A stretch of DNA of 64,000 nucleotides from Chthonomonas sp. UBA1950 (GTDB lineage: Bacteria > Armatimonadota > Fimbriimonadia > Fimbriimonadales > Fimbriimonadaceae), in contig DDEQ01000016.1 of the NCBI GenBank assembly GCA_002336105.1, positions 12,505-76,504 of the forward strand, written 5' to 3'. The position numbers were made by a program, and so were the translations under genes. Under the pieces are notes generated by a model. The model saw only the letters and a program-made list of their open reading frames with translations, did no database searches and was not told the DNA's origin. Below, piece after piece: positions 18,032 to 25,553 of this stretch. Positions within the stretch are counted from its first letter, which is position 1. Each line of letters opens with the position of its first letter.

Positions 18032-19069
18032 TTACGTACGTGATGACCTCTCTAACATTTTCCTGATCAGCGGGTTCTCATGCATGCCTTCGACGACAAT
18101 GCCAGTTCCCACAACAACGCAAGAAAGCGGGTCTTTGGCAATATGTACGGGCATTCCCGTCTCAGTGTGAATCAACTGATCGAGGTTCCGCAAAAGCGCG
18201 CCGCCGCCTGCAAGTACAATTCCATGATCCATTGCATCGGCAGCCAATTCGGGCGGGGTCGCTTCAAGCGTCAATTTCACCGCTTCGACGATCGCGTTGA
18301 GCGGTTCTTGGATTGCCATTCTGACCTCTTCGCTAGAGATTGTGGCGCTACGCGGAAGACCAGTCACAAGGTCTCTGCCTTTGATCACGATTTGCAATTC
18401 TTGTTCTAGTGGGTAGGCGCTGCCAACTTCAATCTTGGTCTGCTCTGCAGTTCTATCGCCGATGTAAAGGTTGTAGGCTCGGCGAACATAGGCCGAGATT
18501 GCTTCGTCTAGTTCGTCTCCAGCGACACGGATCGAGCGTGAGTGAACGATGCCTCCGAGGGAAATGACGGCAACCTCTGTAGTCCCTCCGCCGATATCCA
18601 CGATCATCGAGCCGCTCGGCTCGTCCACTGGCAAACCAGCGCCAAACGCGGCTGCCATGGGCTCTTCGATGACGTAAGCATGAGTCGCACCAGCAATCTT
18701 TGTCGCTTCGATGACGGCTCTTCGTTCCACCTCGGTGACACCGGAAGGAATCCCAACTACAACTGTCTGCCGAAAAAGGACTCTTCTTCCAACTTTGCCA
18801 ATGAAGTACCGGAGCATCTTTTGCGTCTGCTCGAAATCCGCGATGACGCCATCTTTCAAAGGCCGAGTAGCGATAATATTGGCCGGAGTTCGTCCGAGCA
18901 TTCGCTTTGCTTCTTCGCCCACAGCCATGACTTCACCGTTGTCCTTATTGACGGCGACAACGCTGGGTTCACGAAGCAAAACCCCTCTGCCCCCAACATG
19001 AACGAGCGTATTGGCAGTGCCTAAGTCGATGCCAATATCACGTCCAAAACGGGCGTGGAGTGTGCTCAT
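18032..19069 (-). CDS. mreB: Rod shape-determining protein MreB (actin homologue)
   Basis: 345-aa bacterial actin that organises the elongasome. All actin-ATPase blocks are present: DIGIDLGTANTLVHVGGRG (phosphate 1), IEEPMAAAFGAGL (connect 1), MIVDIGGGTTEVAV (phosphate 2) and GIVLAGGGALLRNLDQLI (adenosine). The start at 19069 (MSTLHARFG) matches the family; a second ATG at 19099 overlaps the end of remA and would add ten residues. MreB precedes mreC and mreD in the normal order. The small remA gene is immediately upstream with overlap or a 19-bp gap depending on the start. Confidence 0.93.
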   Translation of the reverse strand: MSTLHARFGRDIGIDLGTANTLVHVGGRGVLLREPSVVAVNKDNGEVMAVGEEAKRMLGRTPANIIATRPLKDGVIADFEQTQKMLRYFIGKVGRRVLFRQTVVVGIPSGVTEVERRAVIEATKIAGATHAYVIEEPMAAAFGAGLPVDEPSGSMIVDIGGGTTEVAVISLGGIVHSRSIRVAGDELDEAISAYVRRAYNLYIGDRTAEQTKIEVGSAYPLEQELQIVIKGRDLVTGLPRSATISSEEVRMAIQEPLNAIVEAVKLTLEATPPELAADAMDHGIVLAGGGALLRNLDQLIHTETGMPVHIAKDPLSCVVVGTGIVVEGMHENPLIRKMLERSSRT

Positions 19070-19088
19070 TAATGATCGAGGTCTTCCG

Positions 19089-19355
19089 TTACTCTTCATC
19101 TAGTCCAATATCGCCAGTGTTAAGGCGTTTCGCTAACGTTTCCTGGGAGATCGCAGAGAGAATGATAACGGAGCCGGTTGTAAAAACAATCGACTTCGTT
19201 CTTCGCCCTTGGGTCGCATCAATCACATTGCCTTCTTTCCGCATCGTCTGAATTAAGCGACGCATCGGGGCTGACTCACTGCTAACAAGTGCAACAATGC
19301 GATCTGACATCACATAGTTGTAGAAGCCCACATTGACGACGGTAGGGGCCGGCAT
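19089..19355 (-). CDS. remA: RemA-like DUF370 DNA-binding regulator
   Basis: 88-aa protein of the DUF370/RemA family. In Bacillus RemA is an oligomeric DNA-binding activator of matrix and osmoprotectant genes. Seen here: NVGFYNYVMSDRIVALVSSESAPMRRLI, IDATQGRRTKSIVF, and VILSAISQETLAKRL, which align along the family. GGTGATC lies 7 nt before the ATG as ribosome site. Its 3' end overlaps a possible mreB start (ATGAAGAGTAA), so remA is in the mreBCD transcription unit. In Firmicutes remA usually neighbours gmk, so this placement beside mreB is noteworthy. Confidence 0.85.
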   Translation of the reverse strand: MPAPTVVNVGFYNYVMSDRIVALVSSESAPMRRLIQTMRKEGNVIDATQGRRTKSIVFTTGSVIILSAISQETLAKRLNTGDIGLDEE

Positions 19356-19425
19356 GAGAATTGATCACCAGAAACTCTACTGAGTTTACCAGTCAACTAG
19401 CCTATTGAACTTACACAAATAATAA

Positions 19426-19456
19426 AGGCTCTACACCATTTTCAAGTGTAGAGCCT
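19426..19456 (-). terminator. Rho-independent terminator of the Gly-rich membrane protein gene
   Basis: AGGCTCTACAC and GTGTAGAGCCT form an 11-bp stem with a 9-nt loop. On the minus strand it is followed by TTTATTATTTG. It begins 13 nt past the stop at 19470. Confidence 0.75.
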
Positions 19457-19469
19457 AATATCTCGGAGC

Positions 19470-19814
19470 TTACTTGGAAGCTGCCTCGCGGGGACCACCG
19501 CCTCGACCACCGGGGAAACCACCACCACCGGGGAAACCACCACCACCGGGGAAACCGCCTCCCCCAGGGAAGCCACCACCACCAGGGAAACCACCGCCTG
19601 GGAATCCACCGGCACCAGGGCCAGAATTAGAACCGCCGCCGAGACTGGTCGCGTAGGTTACAGCAGCAGAAGGCAGTTTGAGCGGAGACGTGTTAACCGC
19701 AGTCGGGGTCTCACCCGCTGGCGGAACTCGTTTCATGAACCAAAACACGGTAACAAAGATGATAGTGAGCACAATCGAAACGATGCGCAGGATCAGGTCG
19801 GTCTGGTTCTTCAT
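19470..19814 (-). CDS. Single-pass membrane protein with FPGGGG repeat tail
   Basis: 114-aa protein, family unknown. One membrane segment near the N-terminus (LILRIVSIVLTIIFVTVFWFM), then a short linker and a C-terminal tail of tandem G-G-G-F-P-G repeats ending GGRGGGPREAASK. The ATG at 19814 is preferred over 19853 because AGGAC lies 9 nt upstream. The tail is encoded by an 18-bp repeat, so length variation between strains is likely. The tail could be a flexible spacer or glycine-rich surface polymer; no function can be assigned. Confidence 0.6.
   Translation of the reverse strand: MKNQTDLILRIVSIVLTIIFVTVFWFMKRVPPAGETPTAVNTSPLKLPSAAVTYATSLGGGSNSGPGAGGFPGGGFPGGGGFPGGGGFPGGGGFPGGGGFPGGRGGGPREAASK
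19510..19611 (-). repeat. 18-bp coding tandem repeat
   Basis: Five to six copies of an 18-bp unit (plus-strand CCGGGGAAACCACCACCA and variants) in phase with the reading frame, encoding FPGGGG units. The three copies at 19510-19563 are nearly identical; later ones diverge at third positions. Confidence 0.85.
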
Positions 19815-19946
19815 TTGTGTAAGTCCTATTTTGCTAGACGCGATGACCCTCACAAGAGGTTACAGAAAATAAAAACAATAGATTTCACAAGTTTCTGAAA
19901 GTTCATTTATCAGTAACACAGGTATCCTCTTAAACGAGTCCCCAGC

Positions 19947-20669
19947 ATGGCAAACAGCAATCGGGAAGCAATTTGGCAAACAGATGGCGCGCAAAAGCGC
20001 TCTGCCGTACAAAAGATGTTTGCAGAGATTGCGCCTAGCTACGACCTTCTCAACGGGGTCATGTCTTTTTCTCTCCATCATCGCTGGAGAAGCGACGCAG
20101 TAAAACTCCTGCGAATCCAGCCCGGCGAAAAAGCTTTGGATCTTTGCTGCGGCACTGGCGACTTTTTGCCACCATTGAATAAGGCTGTGGGAGAGGCTGG
20201 ATTTGTGACTGGCATCGACTTTTGTCTGCCGATGCTGGAACACGCTCAGAAGAAGGTCTCCACACCTCATCTCAGCACTGGCGACGCCTGTCAGTTACCG
20301 GTTGCGAGCGAATCGTTCAACGCAGTCTCGGTCGGCTGGGGTATTCGAAACGTCCCCGACATTGATCTAGCTCATCGGGAAATATTTCGCGTTCTCACAA
20401 AAGGTGGACGGTTTGTTAGCCTCGATATGGCTCGACCAACGAACAGCGTGATGCGAATCCTAAGTGAGTTTGTCTTTAACACGATTGTTCCAAAGCTAGG
20501 ATCGATTTTTGGTCGAACCCAAGCGTACACTTATCTCCCCAAGAGCACACAAAGGTTTAAAACTCGCGAAGAACTAAAGGTGTCGATGGAGCAAGCTGGC
20601 TTCGTAGAAGTTAGGTGGAAAAACTTGATGTTCGGAAATATTTGCATTCATTGGGGTCTCAAACCATGA
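19947..20669 (+). CDS. ubiE: Demethylmenaquinone / ubiquinone methyltransferase UbiE/MenG
   Basis: 240-aa SAM-dependent C-methyltransferase, here likely making menaquinone. Motifs: FAEIAPSYDLLNGVMSFSLHHRWR (UbiE signature 1), LDLCCGTGDFLPPL (SAM motif I), ALP-like CQLPVASESFNAVSVGWGIRNVPD and GGRFVSLDMARP. The expected signature-2 region is intact. It overlaps the next gene, a polyprenyl diphosphate synthase, by an ATGA, which fits a quinone-biosynthesis pair: ring methylation plus side-chain synthesis. Confidence 0.92.
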   Translation: MANSNREAIWQTDGAQKRSAVQKMFAEIAPSYDLLNGVMSFSLHHRWRSDAVKLLRIQPGEKALDLCCGTGDFLPPLNKAVGEAGFVTGIDFCLPMLEHAQKKVSTPHLSTGDACQLPVASESFNAVSVGWGIRNVPDIDLAHREIFRVLTKGGRFVSLDMARPTNSVMRILSEFVFNTIVPKLGSIFGRTQAYTYLPKSTQRFKTREELKVSMEQAGFVEVRWKNLMFGNICIHWGLKP

Positions 20670-21679
20670 CATCACCTGGACTCACCGTCTTATCGAATGG
20701 GCGAATTCAGCCCGACCAACTCTCCAAGGTTTCTGAAGAAGTCGCCTTGGTTGAGGAAGAGCTCTATCGTCAGATTAACTCCCAGGTTGAGTTGGTTGCT
20801 AACGTCAGTAAACATACGCTCCGAGCTGGCGGCAAGAGATTACGACCAGCTTTCGTCGCGTTGGCGGCACAAGCCACAGGACTCGAATTCAGCCAGGATC
20901 GAGCACGATTACTTGGCGCGTGCATGGAGATGATCCACATGGCAACTTTAATTCACGACGATGTCGTGGATAACTCAGCAACGCGTCGTGGGAAACCCAC
21001 CGCGAGCGCGATTTACGGTAACACCGCATCCATCCTGTCGGGGGACGTATTGCTTGCTAAGGCGATGGTCTTACTGGCCCAAGATGGTGACATCGACATC
21101 ATTCGGTGCACATCAGAAGCTGTCGTAGACATGGCTGAAGGTGAAGTTCGAGAACTCGAGGTTCGTGGCGACTTTGACCTCGACGAAGAGGTTCATTTGC
21201 ATGTTCTAAGCTTAAAGACAGCGAGTTTTGTTCGAGCATGTTGCGAAACCGGGGCCTTAGTAGCCGGAGCCAATTCAAATGTCAGATCTGCACTAAGAAC
21301 GTTTGGACTACATGTCGGCATGGCATTTCAAATTGTCGATGACCTCCTAGACTACAGAGGCGACAAAATAAAAACCGGAAAACCAATCGCCACCGATTTC
21401 CGTGAGGGCCAGGCCACACTTCCGCTCATATACCTTCGAGAGACGCTAAGCGATGCCGAAACCAGTATCGCGAGGCGCCGGTTCGGAGGAACCGTTAACG
21501 AAGACGAGATTCGAATGATTGCGGACTGGATGGAGACACGCGGAGCGTTTGATCGGGCAGAAACTCTAGCCAAGGATCATGTCCAGATTGCGCTAGATGC
21601 TATTCGGCCATTGCCAGATAACGATTCCAAAGCGCTCTTAGAAACCGTTGCAGAGTACGTTCTACTTCGACAAAGCTAA
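20666..21679 (+). CDS. Polyprenyl diphosphate synthase (quinone side chain)
   Basis: 337-aa trans-polyprenyl synthase. First Asp-rich motif is HDDVVDNSATRRG, second is DDLLDYRGD; GGKRLRPAFVAL and the KTASF motif (LSLKTASFVRACC) are present. The ATG at 20666 overlaps the ubiE TGA and is chosen over an upstream in-frame Met at 20615 that lies inside ubiE. Chain length cannot be read with certainty; the small residue before the first DDxxD (I-H) fits a long-chain (heptaprenyl-octaprenyl) enzyme. Its stop codon lies within the loop of a perfect hairpin. Confidence 0.9.
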   Translation: MTSPGLTVLSNGRIQPDQLSKVSEEVALVEEELYRQINSQVELVANVSKHTLRAGGKRLRPAFVALAAQATGLEFSQDRARLLGACMEMIHMATLIHDDVVDNSATRRGKPTASAIYGNTASILSGDVLLAKAMVLLAQDGDIDIIRCTSEAVVDMAEGEVRELEVRGDFDLDEEVHLHVLSLKTASFVRACCETGALVAGANSNVRSALRTFGLHVGMAFQIVDDLLDYRGDKIKTGKPIATDFREGQATLPLIYLRETLSDAETSIARRRFGGTVNEDEIRMIADWMETRGAFDRAETLAKDHVQIALDAIRPLPDNDSKALLETVAEYVLLRQS

Positions 21680-21694
21680 GTTTGTCGAAGTAGA
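21661..21694. terminator. Perfect 14-bp hairpin spanning a stop codon, between convergent genes
   Basis: TCTACTTCGACAAA at 21661-21674 pairs with 21681-21694; the 6-nt loop GCTAAG contains most of the TAA stop of the polyprenyl synthase. It lies 9 nt from the end of the convergent gene. No U-tract on either side. Presumed bidirectional terminator or 3'-end structure. Confidence 0.55.
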
Positions 21695-21703
21695 GCAAAA
21701 ACG

Positions 21704-22528
21704 CTACCGAACCATGAAGATGTTTTTGGGGTAGTTCGGTCGAAAATCCCATGCGATCCGCCAAGAGACGACCGTTTGTGCCGTCCCAGGTTTCTGCTCG
21801 GTAAGCCTCAATCGAACCGGTAAGTTGAACTTGTCGTCGATGATAATCTCCCAGGTCAGAGATCCTTTCTTTTTCTCCAAAGCAGAGGGGCGACTAATCA
21901 AAAGTCGATGCTGACCAAACTTGCGCCCTTGCGCAGTTAAAGTGCGCTGCTCTACCGAAACGTTGAGTCCGTTGCTTTTACAAGCCCCTAGAAGCGCCTT
22001 GAGCGGAGCTTGTTTTGAGACCACACCGAAGAAGAGGTAGTTCCCGCCATCAACGGTATATCGTGAGGCAAGATCAGATGGCATCTTGGGTATGGAATAA
22101 ATCGGCTTCTTGTCGGTGTAGTGCTGTACAGACTTCTTTCCGTCTGAAACGATCAAGAGGTCGCGCAGACCTTCTTTTACATCGTTCACGAACCAGGGCA
22201 GCATGACACTGTACTGGTTTGGAGACTTGAAATACGATTCGAGGCGAATAACTCCATGACCATACCGCCAATCGATGAACGCTTCACTTTTCGCCGCAAC
22301 ATTGCCGAGGTTAACCAACTTTGCATCCGCTTTTGCCGCAATGACTTCTGGTTTATCCTTGGACTTCGCCCATCCATAGGTGCCCGGTTGATCAGGCTTC
22401 AGACCTGGGGGCAACTTGAACTCAGGAATTACTGGTGGCTTACCCTGTTTCGATGCTGGCGACTTAGTCTGTGCAAAAGCCGGACTGATGGCCAAAACGG
22501 CACACATTGGTAGAAGCATTGATTTCAT
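21704..22528 (-). CDS. Exported DUF1571/LolA-like protein
   Basis: 274-aa exported protein; signal peptide MLLPMCAVLAISPAFAQ. The mature part has the alternating strand pattern and the DGKKSVQHYTDKKPIYSI ... KKKGSLTWEIIIDDKFNLPVRLRLTEQ layout of LolA-like half barrels used to bind lipids. The assignment is tentative. The ATG overlaps the stop of the GH57 branching enzyme (ATGA), so they are co-translated, although a functional link is not obvious. Confidence 0.6.
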   Translation of the reverse strand: MKSMLLPMCAVLAISPAFAQTKSPASKQGKPPVIPEFKLPPGLKPDQPGTYGWAKSKDKPEVIAAKADAKLVNLGNVAAKSEAFIDWRYGHGVIRLESYFKSPNQYSVMLPWFVNDVKEGLRDLLIVSDGKKSVQHYTDKKPIYSIPKMPSDLASRYTVDGGNYLFFGVVSKQAPLKALLGACKSNGLNVSVEQRTLTAQGRKFGQHRLLISRPSALEKKKGSLTWEIIIDDKFNLPVRLRLTEQKPGTAQTVVSWRIAWDFRPNYPKNIFMVR

Positions 22529-24225
22529 TGACGGTTAACTTGGCCAGCCGGTTCAGCCCACATCGACAAATCGAGATCTTGGAAAGGCGCGTCTTTTAAT
22601 TGACAGTCTTTTAAGAAAGCTATATCGGCAGGCTTCATTGTGCCGCCATGATGAATACGATCCGCAAGCTCTGAGAGTTGTTCGAACCGATCAATATGAT
22701 CTTGGAACCTTATTTCGGAGTAATCTCGCGCGCTCCAAGTCGAAATAAGGAATTGCCAGTCTGAAGCTTCCGCAAGGAGCACCTCTCTCGCAGCCTGCTC
22801 AACAATCTCTCGAGCAGGTCCATCGGCATACTCACGACACATTTGACGTAGCTTCCGCTCGGCAGAGTACAGCTTCTTCCAGGTCCAGCTGTTATCGGCG
22901 TTTAGCCAAATATAGTGATAGCCGCCTTCACCCCACGAACCTTCAGGGAGGGTGATCATGTGCTTAGCCGGTTCTGAATCGATCAGTTCAGAACCAGTAA
23001 CGGGTTGAACCATTCCGTCCAGATGCATCGCTTTAGCGACTTCATAGAGGAACTCTGGACCTTCCCACCACCAGTGGCCAAACAGCTCGGTGTCGTACAT
23101 AGCAACGAGCGTCCCTGTTCTGTCTGCTTGCCCCTTGTATTGCGCCAACACACCTTTCAAGGTCTCGACCATGTCCTGCGCATGTCCCTGGATTCGCTCA
23201 AACGCACTCCATGGGTCATAGGGTTGCTTGGCACCTAGGTCAGCCTTGTTTTGCGAGATACGCCAGTAGCGAAGTCGGCCCGGATACAGTTGCTTGTGAA
23301 ATTCGAGATAATGCTCGTCTCCCGGATAGCCAGCTTCACCCGACCAAACTTTTACGGTCGTTTGTGGGTCTCGTGCAAACACCGTCACACCTGTCGGCAA
23401 AACGTAGTGTTCGTATTCGCTTCGTTGGTCTTCAGGAGGCGTGAAATACTTGCTGGATCGGGCGAACAATTCGGCAAGCTGCGGGAAGTTTGCCGCGTAA
23501 GTTCCTAGGGGCGTACCGCCACGAATCATGTGTGAGTCGGTGAAGAAGAACTCGATACCCTCTTGCTTCAGGATCTCGTCGGTTCCCATACGAGACCAAG
23601 GAACTTGCTCTTCTTCAACCGGAGATTTCCAATCGTATCGAGGGCGATAGGCGCATTCTGGCAACCAAATCCCTCTTGGCTTTTTGCCAAAGTGCTTCTC
23701 ATAGGTTTGTACGCCTAGCCGAATCTGTGCGACACAGGCTTCGTCGGTGCCAAGCAGGGCTTGGTATCCGTGAGTGGCACCGCTGGTGATGATTTCGATG
23801 CAGCCTTGATCTTGGAAAAATTTGAACGCGCCAACGATGTCTCTTCCCCATTGGTGCTTAAACTGAACAAGCGCACGAGTATAGAATCGCTGCCACCAAC
23901 AGGCCACTCCTTCCATCCACAGTTCGCCCTGCTTCGAAAACAACGCCTGATCGTGCAGAGCCGCATCTATCTTCGATTGGCAGTAATCCTCAAACTCTGC
24001 TTTGAAGGCTTCATCTGAAAGTTGTTCCGCCAAAATCGGCTGAACGTTAAACGTCCACCGAGGCTTGATACCTTCCTTATGCAATCGGTCGATGGCATGC
24101 AGCAAAGGCAAATAACATTCGGCGGCGGCTTCAGTTAACCAGTCTGTTCCGTGAGGGCTCTTTCCATGACTTAGAACATAGGGCATGTGGGAGTGAAGGC
24201 AGAGCAGAAAACGGCCAACCGGCAT
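22525..24225 (-). CDS. GH57 1,4-alpha-glucan branching enzyme
   Basis: 566-aa GH57 protein that would make alpha-1,6 branches in glycogen. Conserved regions: LHSHMPYVL (region 1), the catalytic nucleophile Glu in WLPECAYRP, and the acid/base Asp in YDTELFGHWWWEGP; the C-terminal helical domain with WQFLISTWSARDY is typical of the Thermus-type branching enzymes. Start set at 24225 (MPVGRFLLCLHSHMP) because the family begins there; an in-frame GTG at 24249 would add eight residues. No Shine-Dalgarno is visible. It is the first gene of a two-gene unit. Confidence 0.9.
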   Translation of the reverse strand: MPVGRFLLCLHSHMPYVLSHGKSPHGTDWLTEAAAECYLPLLHAIDRLHKEGIKPRWTFNVQPILAEQLSDEAFKAEFEDYCQSKIDAALHDQALFSKQGELWMEGVACWWQRFYTRALVQFKHQWGRDIVGAFKFFQDQGCIEIITSGATHGYQALLGTDEACVAQIRLGVQTYEKHFGKKPRGIWLPECAYRPRYDWKSPVEEEQVPWSRMGTDEILKQEGIEFFFTDSHMIRGGTPLGTYAANFPQLAELFARSSKYFTPPEDQRSEYEHYVLPTGVTVFARDPQTTVKVWSGEAGYPGDEHYLEFHKQLYPGRLRYWRISQNKADLGAKQPYDPWSAFERIQGHAQDMVETLKGVLAQYKGQADRTGTLVAMYDTELFGHWWWEGPEFLYEVAKAMHLDGMVQPVTGSELIDSEPAKHMITLPEGSWGEGGYHYIWLNADNSWTWKKLYSAERKLRQMCREYADGPAREIVEQAAREVLLAEASDWQFLISTWSARDYSEIRFQDHIDRFEQLSELADRIHHGGTMKPADIAFLKDCQLKDAPFQDLDLSMWAEPAGQVNRQ

Positions 24226-24341
24226 GACACAATTATGCACCCCGGCCACGGTTCAGGTGTTTTTTGTTTCTACGGGCACTGCTTTTCATGCGACTTTATT
24301 GATGAGAACCAAGGGAAATAGAGGCTTGGGCCCAACGTTGT

Positions 24342-24371
24342 TTGGCATTTCTGCTCTTGCTCTCCTATAAT
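24342..24371 (+). promoter_or_regulatory. Strong sigma-70-type promoter for the 51-aa lipoprotein
   Basis: TTGGCA (24342-24347), an 18-bp spacer, and a perfect TATAAT (24366-24371). Transcription would start near 24378, giving a leader of about 95 nt with a small hairpin (AGAGGA/TCCTCT near 24425-24440). It is the best-scoring promoter by eye in the window. Confidence 0.7.
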
Positions 24372-24471
24372 GCCAACGCATTGGGCCTATTCCAAGTAAT
24401 TTGTGCGGGTATAACACTCGTGCAGAGGAAGGGTCCTCTAGCAATCAACTAGCCTTGGAGGTGTTCAATAT

Positions 24472-24627
24472 ATGACAAAGAAGATTTTTGCGCTCGTGAT
24501 GGTAGTTAGCATTCTCGGTGTTTTCCTCGGTGGATGCGGTGCTAAAGAAGATGCAGCTGCATCTGGCACATCAACCGACAAGCCAGCAGAAGGTGGCGAG
24601 AAGCCAGCTGCTGACGCTGCTAAGTAA
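24472..24627 (+). CDS. Small lipoprotein (51 aa)
   Basis: 51-codon gene starting ATG ACA AAG with GGAGG 10 nt upstream. The product is a lipoprotein: K-K-I-F then a hydrophobic stretch and lipobox FLGGC (Cys22), followed by a mature tail of 30 residues made of Ala, Lys, Glu, Thr and Pro with no aromatic residues. It stands alone with its own strong promoter and two downstream hairpins, so it is probably highly expressed, like small structural lipoproteins of other bacteria; that comparison is inference. It resembles in style, not clearly in sequence, the lipoprotein at 45644-45859. Confidence 0.8.
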   Translation: MTKKIFALVMVVSILGVFLGGCGAKEDAAASGTSTDKPAEGGEKPAADAAK

Positions 24628-24634
24628 CACCCCT

Positions 24635-24652
24635 TCGCTAGCTATTTAGCGA
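24635..24652 (+). terminator. First small hairpin after the 51-aa lipoprotein
   Basis: TCGCTA/TAGCGA stem with a 6-nt loop, 7 nt past the stop, followed by GTTTATTT. Weak by itself; backed by the strong terminator just downstream. Confidence 0.45.
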
Positions 24653-24662
24653 GTTTATTTGC

Positions 24663-24700
24663 AACCCTAGAGTGAAAACTCTAGGGTTGTTTGTTTTTTG
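24663..24700 (+). terminator. Rho-independent terminator
   Basis: AACCCTAGAGT and ACTCTAGGGTT make a perfect 11-bp stem closed by a GAAA tetraloop, followed by GTTTGTTTTTTG. Textbook terminator for the small lipoprotein gene. Confidence 0.92.
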
Positions 24701-24766
24701 CTTGGTGTTTTGATTGTCTGTCGCACCAATGTTCGGTGACAGAACCCGGCTCTCCCATTCGCGGTC

Positions 24767-25441
24767 TTAGTTGGGGTTAGTCCAGTCTCGAAGATCGTCA
24801 ACGCCGATTCGATAGTACGCAGGGGGCTTCGCTTCGAGCATTTGCCCTTCTAGGATAGGGCGAAGATCATCAAATCGCTCCATCGTGTCGGTCTGCTCTA
24901 ACATTCGCTGCTTCTCGATGTTCTCCATCGGTAGCAAATTAGCCATGGTGAAAGACAGCGCAGTCGGATCGCTTGGAAAGACGACCTGAACCGAGAACTC
25001 CTGCCGCTGAAACAGCCGCTGAATTAAGATTTCAAACTCTTCGCGGGTTTGGGAAATGAACTCGCTGTTCGCAGGGGTGTCTTCGATGGGATGCTCAACG
25101 ACCGGTTCGACGTGCCCTATGAGGAATGGGTGACTCTCTTCGTCGATGTGGCGGATTCGAAATCGACGCTCTCCAATGACCTGGATATCCATTCGACCAT
25201 CGTCATAGGTCTCGACCTGGACGACTCGAACAGCGGTACCAACAAGATAAGGATCAACCTGCCTACCGCCTATCTCGCTACCTGAACGAATAAGCACAAT
25301 TCCGAAGGGGCGATCATCGGCCAGACAGGCTCGGACCATTTCGCGGTACCGATCCTCGAAAATATGCAATCGCAATGTAGCGTAAGGGAAGAGGACCGTA
25401 TTCAGCGGAAAAAGAGGCAGCTCTTCCAAGTCTTGAGACAT
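24767..25441 (-). CDS. Lon N-terminal-domain (LAN/PUA-like) protein
   Basis: 224-aa stand-alone Lon substrate-binding domain protein without the ATPase or protease. Seen: LPLFPLNTVLFPYATLRLHIFEDRYREMV, the family start, then GTAVRVVQVETYDDGRMDIQVIGERRFRI and a C-terminal helical part ending in a QMLEAK segment. The start at 25441 is set by this conservation; in-frame codons upstream to 25531 are antisense to the neighbouring gene. TATACT lies 9 nt upstream of the ATG. It is divergent from the histidine kinase with 112 bp between starts. Proteins of this type may bind or present substrates to proteases; role unknown. Confidence 0.85.
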   Translation of the reverse strand: MSQDLEELPLFPLNTVLFPYATLRLHIFEDRYREMVRACLADDRPFGIVLIRSGSEIGGRQVDPYLVGTAVRVVQVETYDDGRMDIQVIGERRFRIRHIDEESHPFLIGHVEPVVEHPIEDTPANSEFISQTREEFEILIQRLFQRQEFSVQVVFPSDPTALSFTMANLLPMENIEKQRMLEQTDTMERFDDLRPILEGQMLEAKPPAYYRIGVDDLRDWTNPN

Positions 25442-25450
25442 ACCAATGAC

Positions 25451-25456
25451 AGTATA
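25451..25456 (-). promoter_or_regulatory. TATACT -10 element 9 nt before an ATG
   Basis: Minus-strand TATACT (5 of 6 to consensus) 9 nt upstream of the Lon-N gene start, with no Shine-Dalgarno between. Suggests a leaderless or nearly leaderless transcript. Confidence 0.4.
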
Positions 25457-25553
25457 TCGCGACATTTGCGAACAGAAAGGATGCTTAACGTCGTCAAAAG
25501 GCATACCAGCTTCATCAAAGCAATCGGGCATTCAGAGGCTGAGGGAAGGTAGA

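Noticed and set aside
19510..19611. CRISPR-like repeats
   Set aside because: Repeat period is 18 bp, without spacers, and in frame with a coding sequence.
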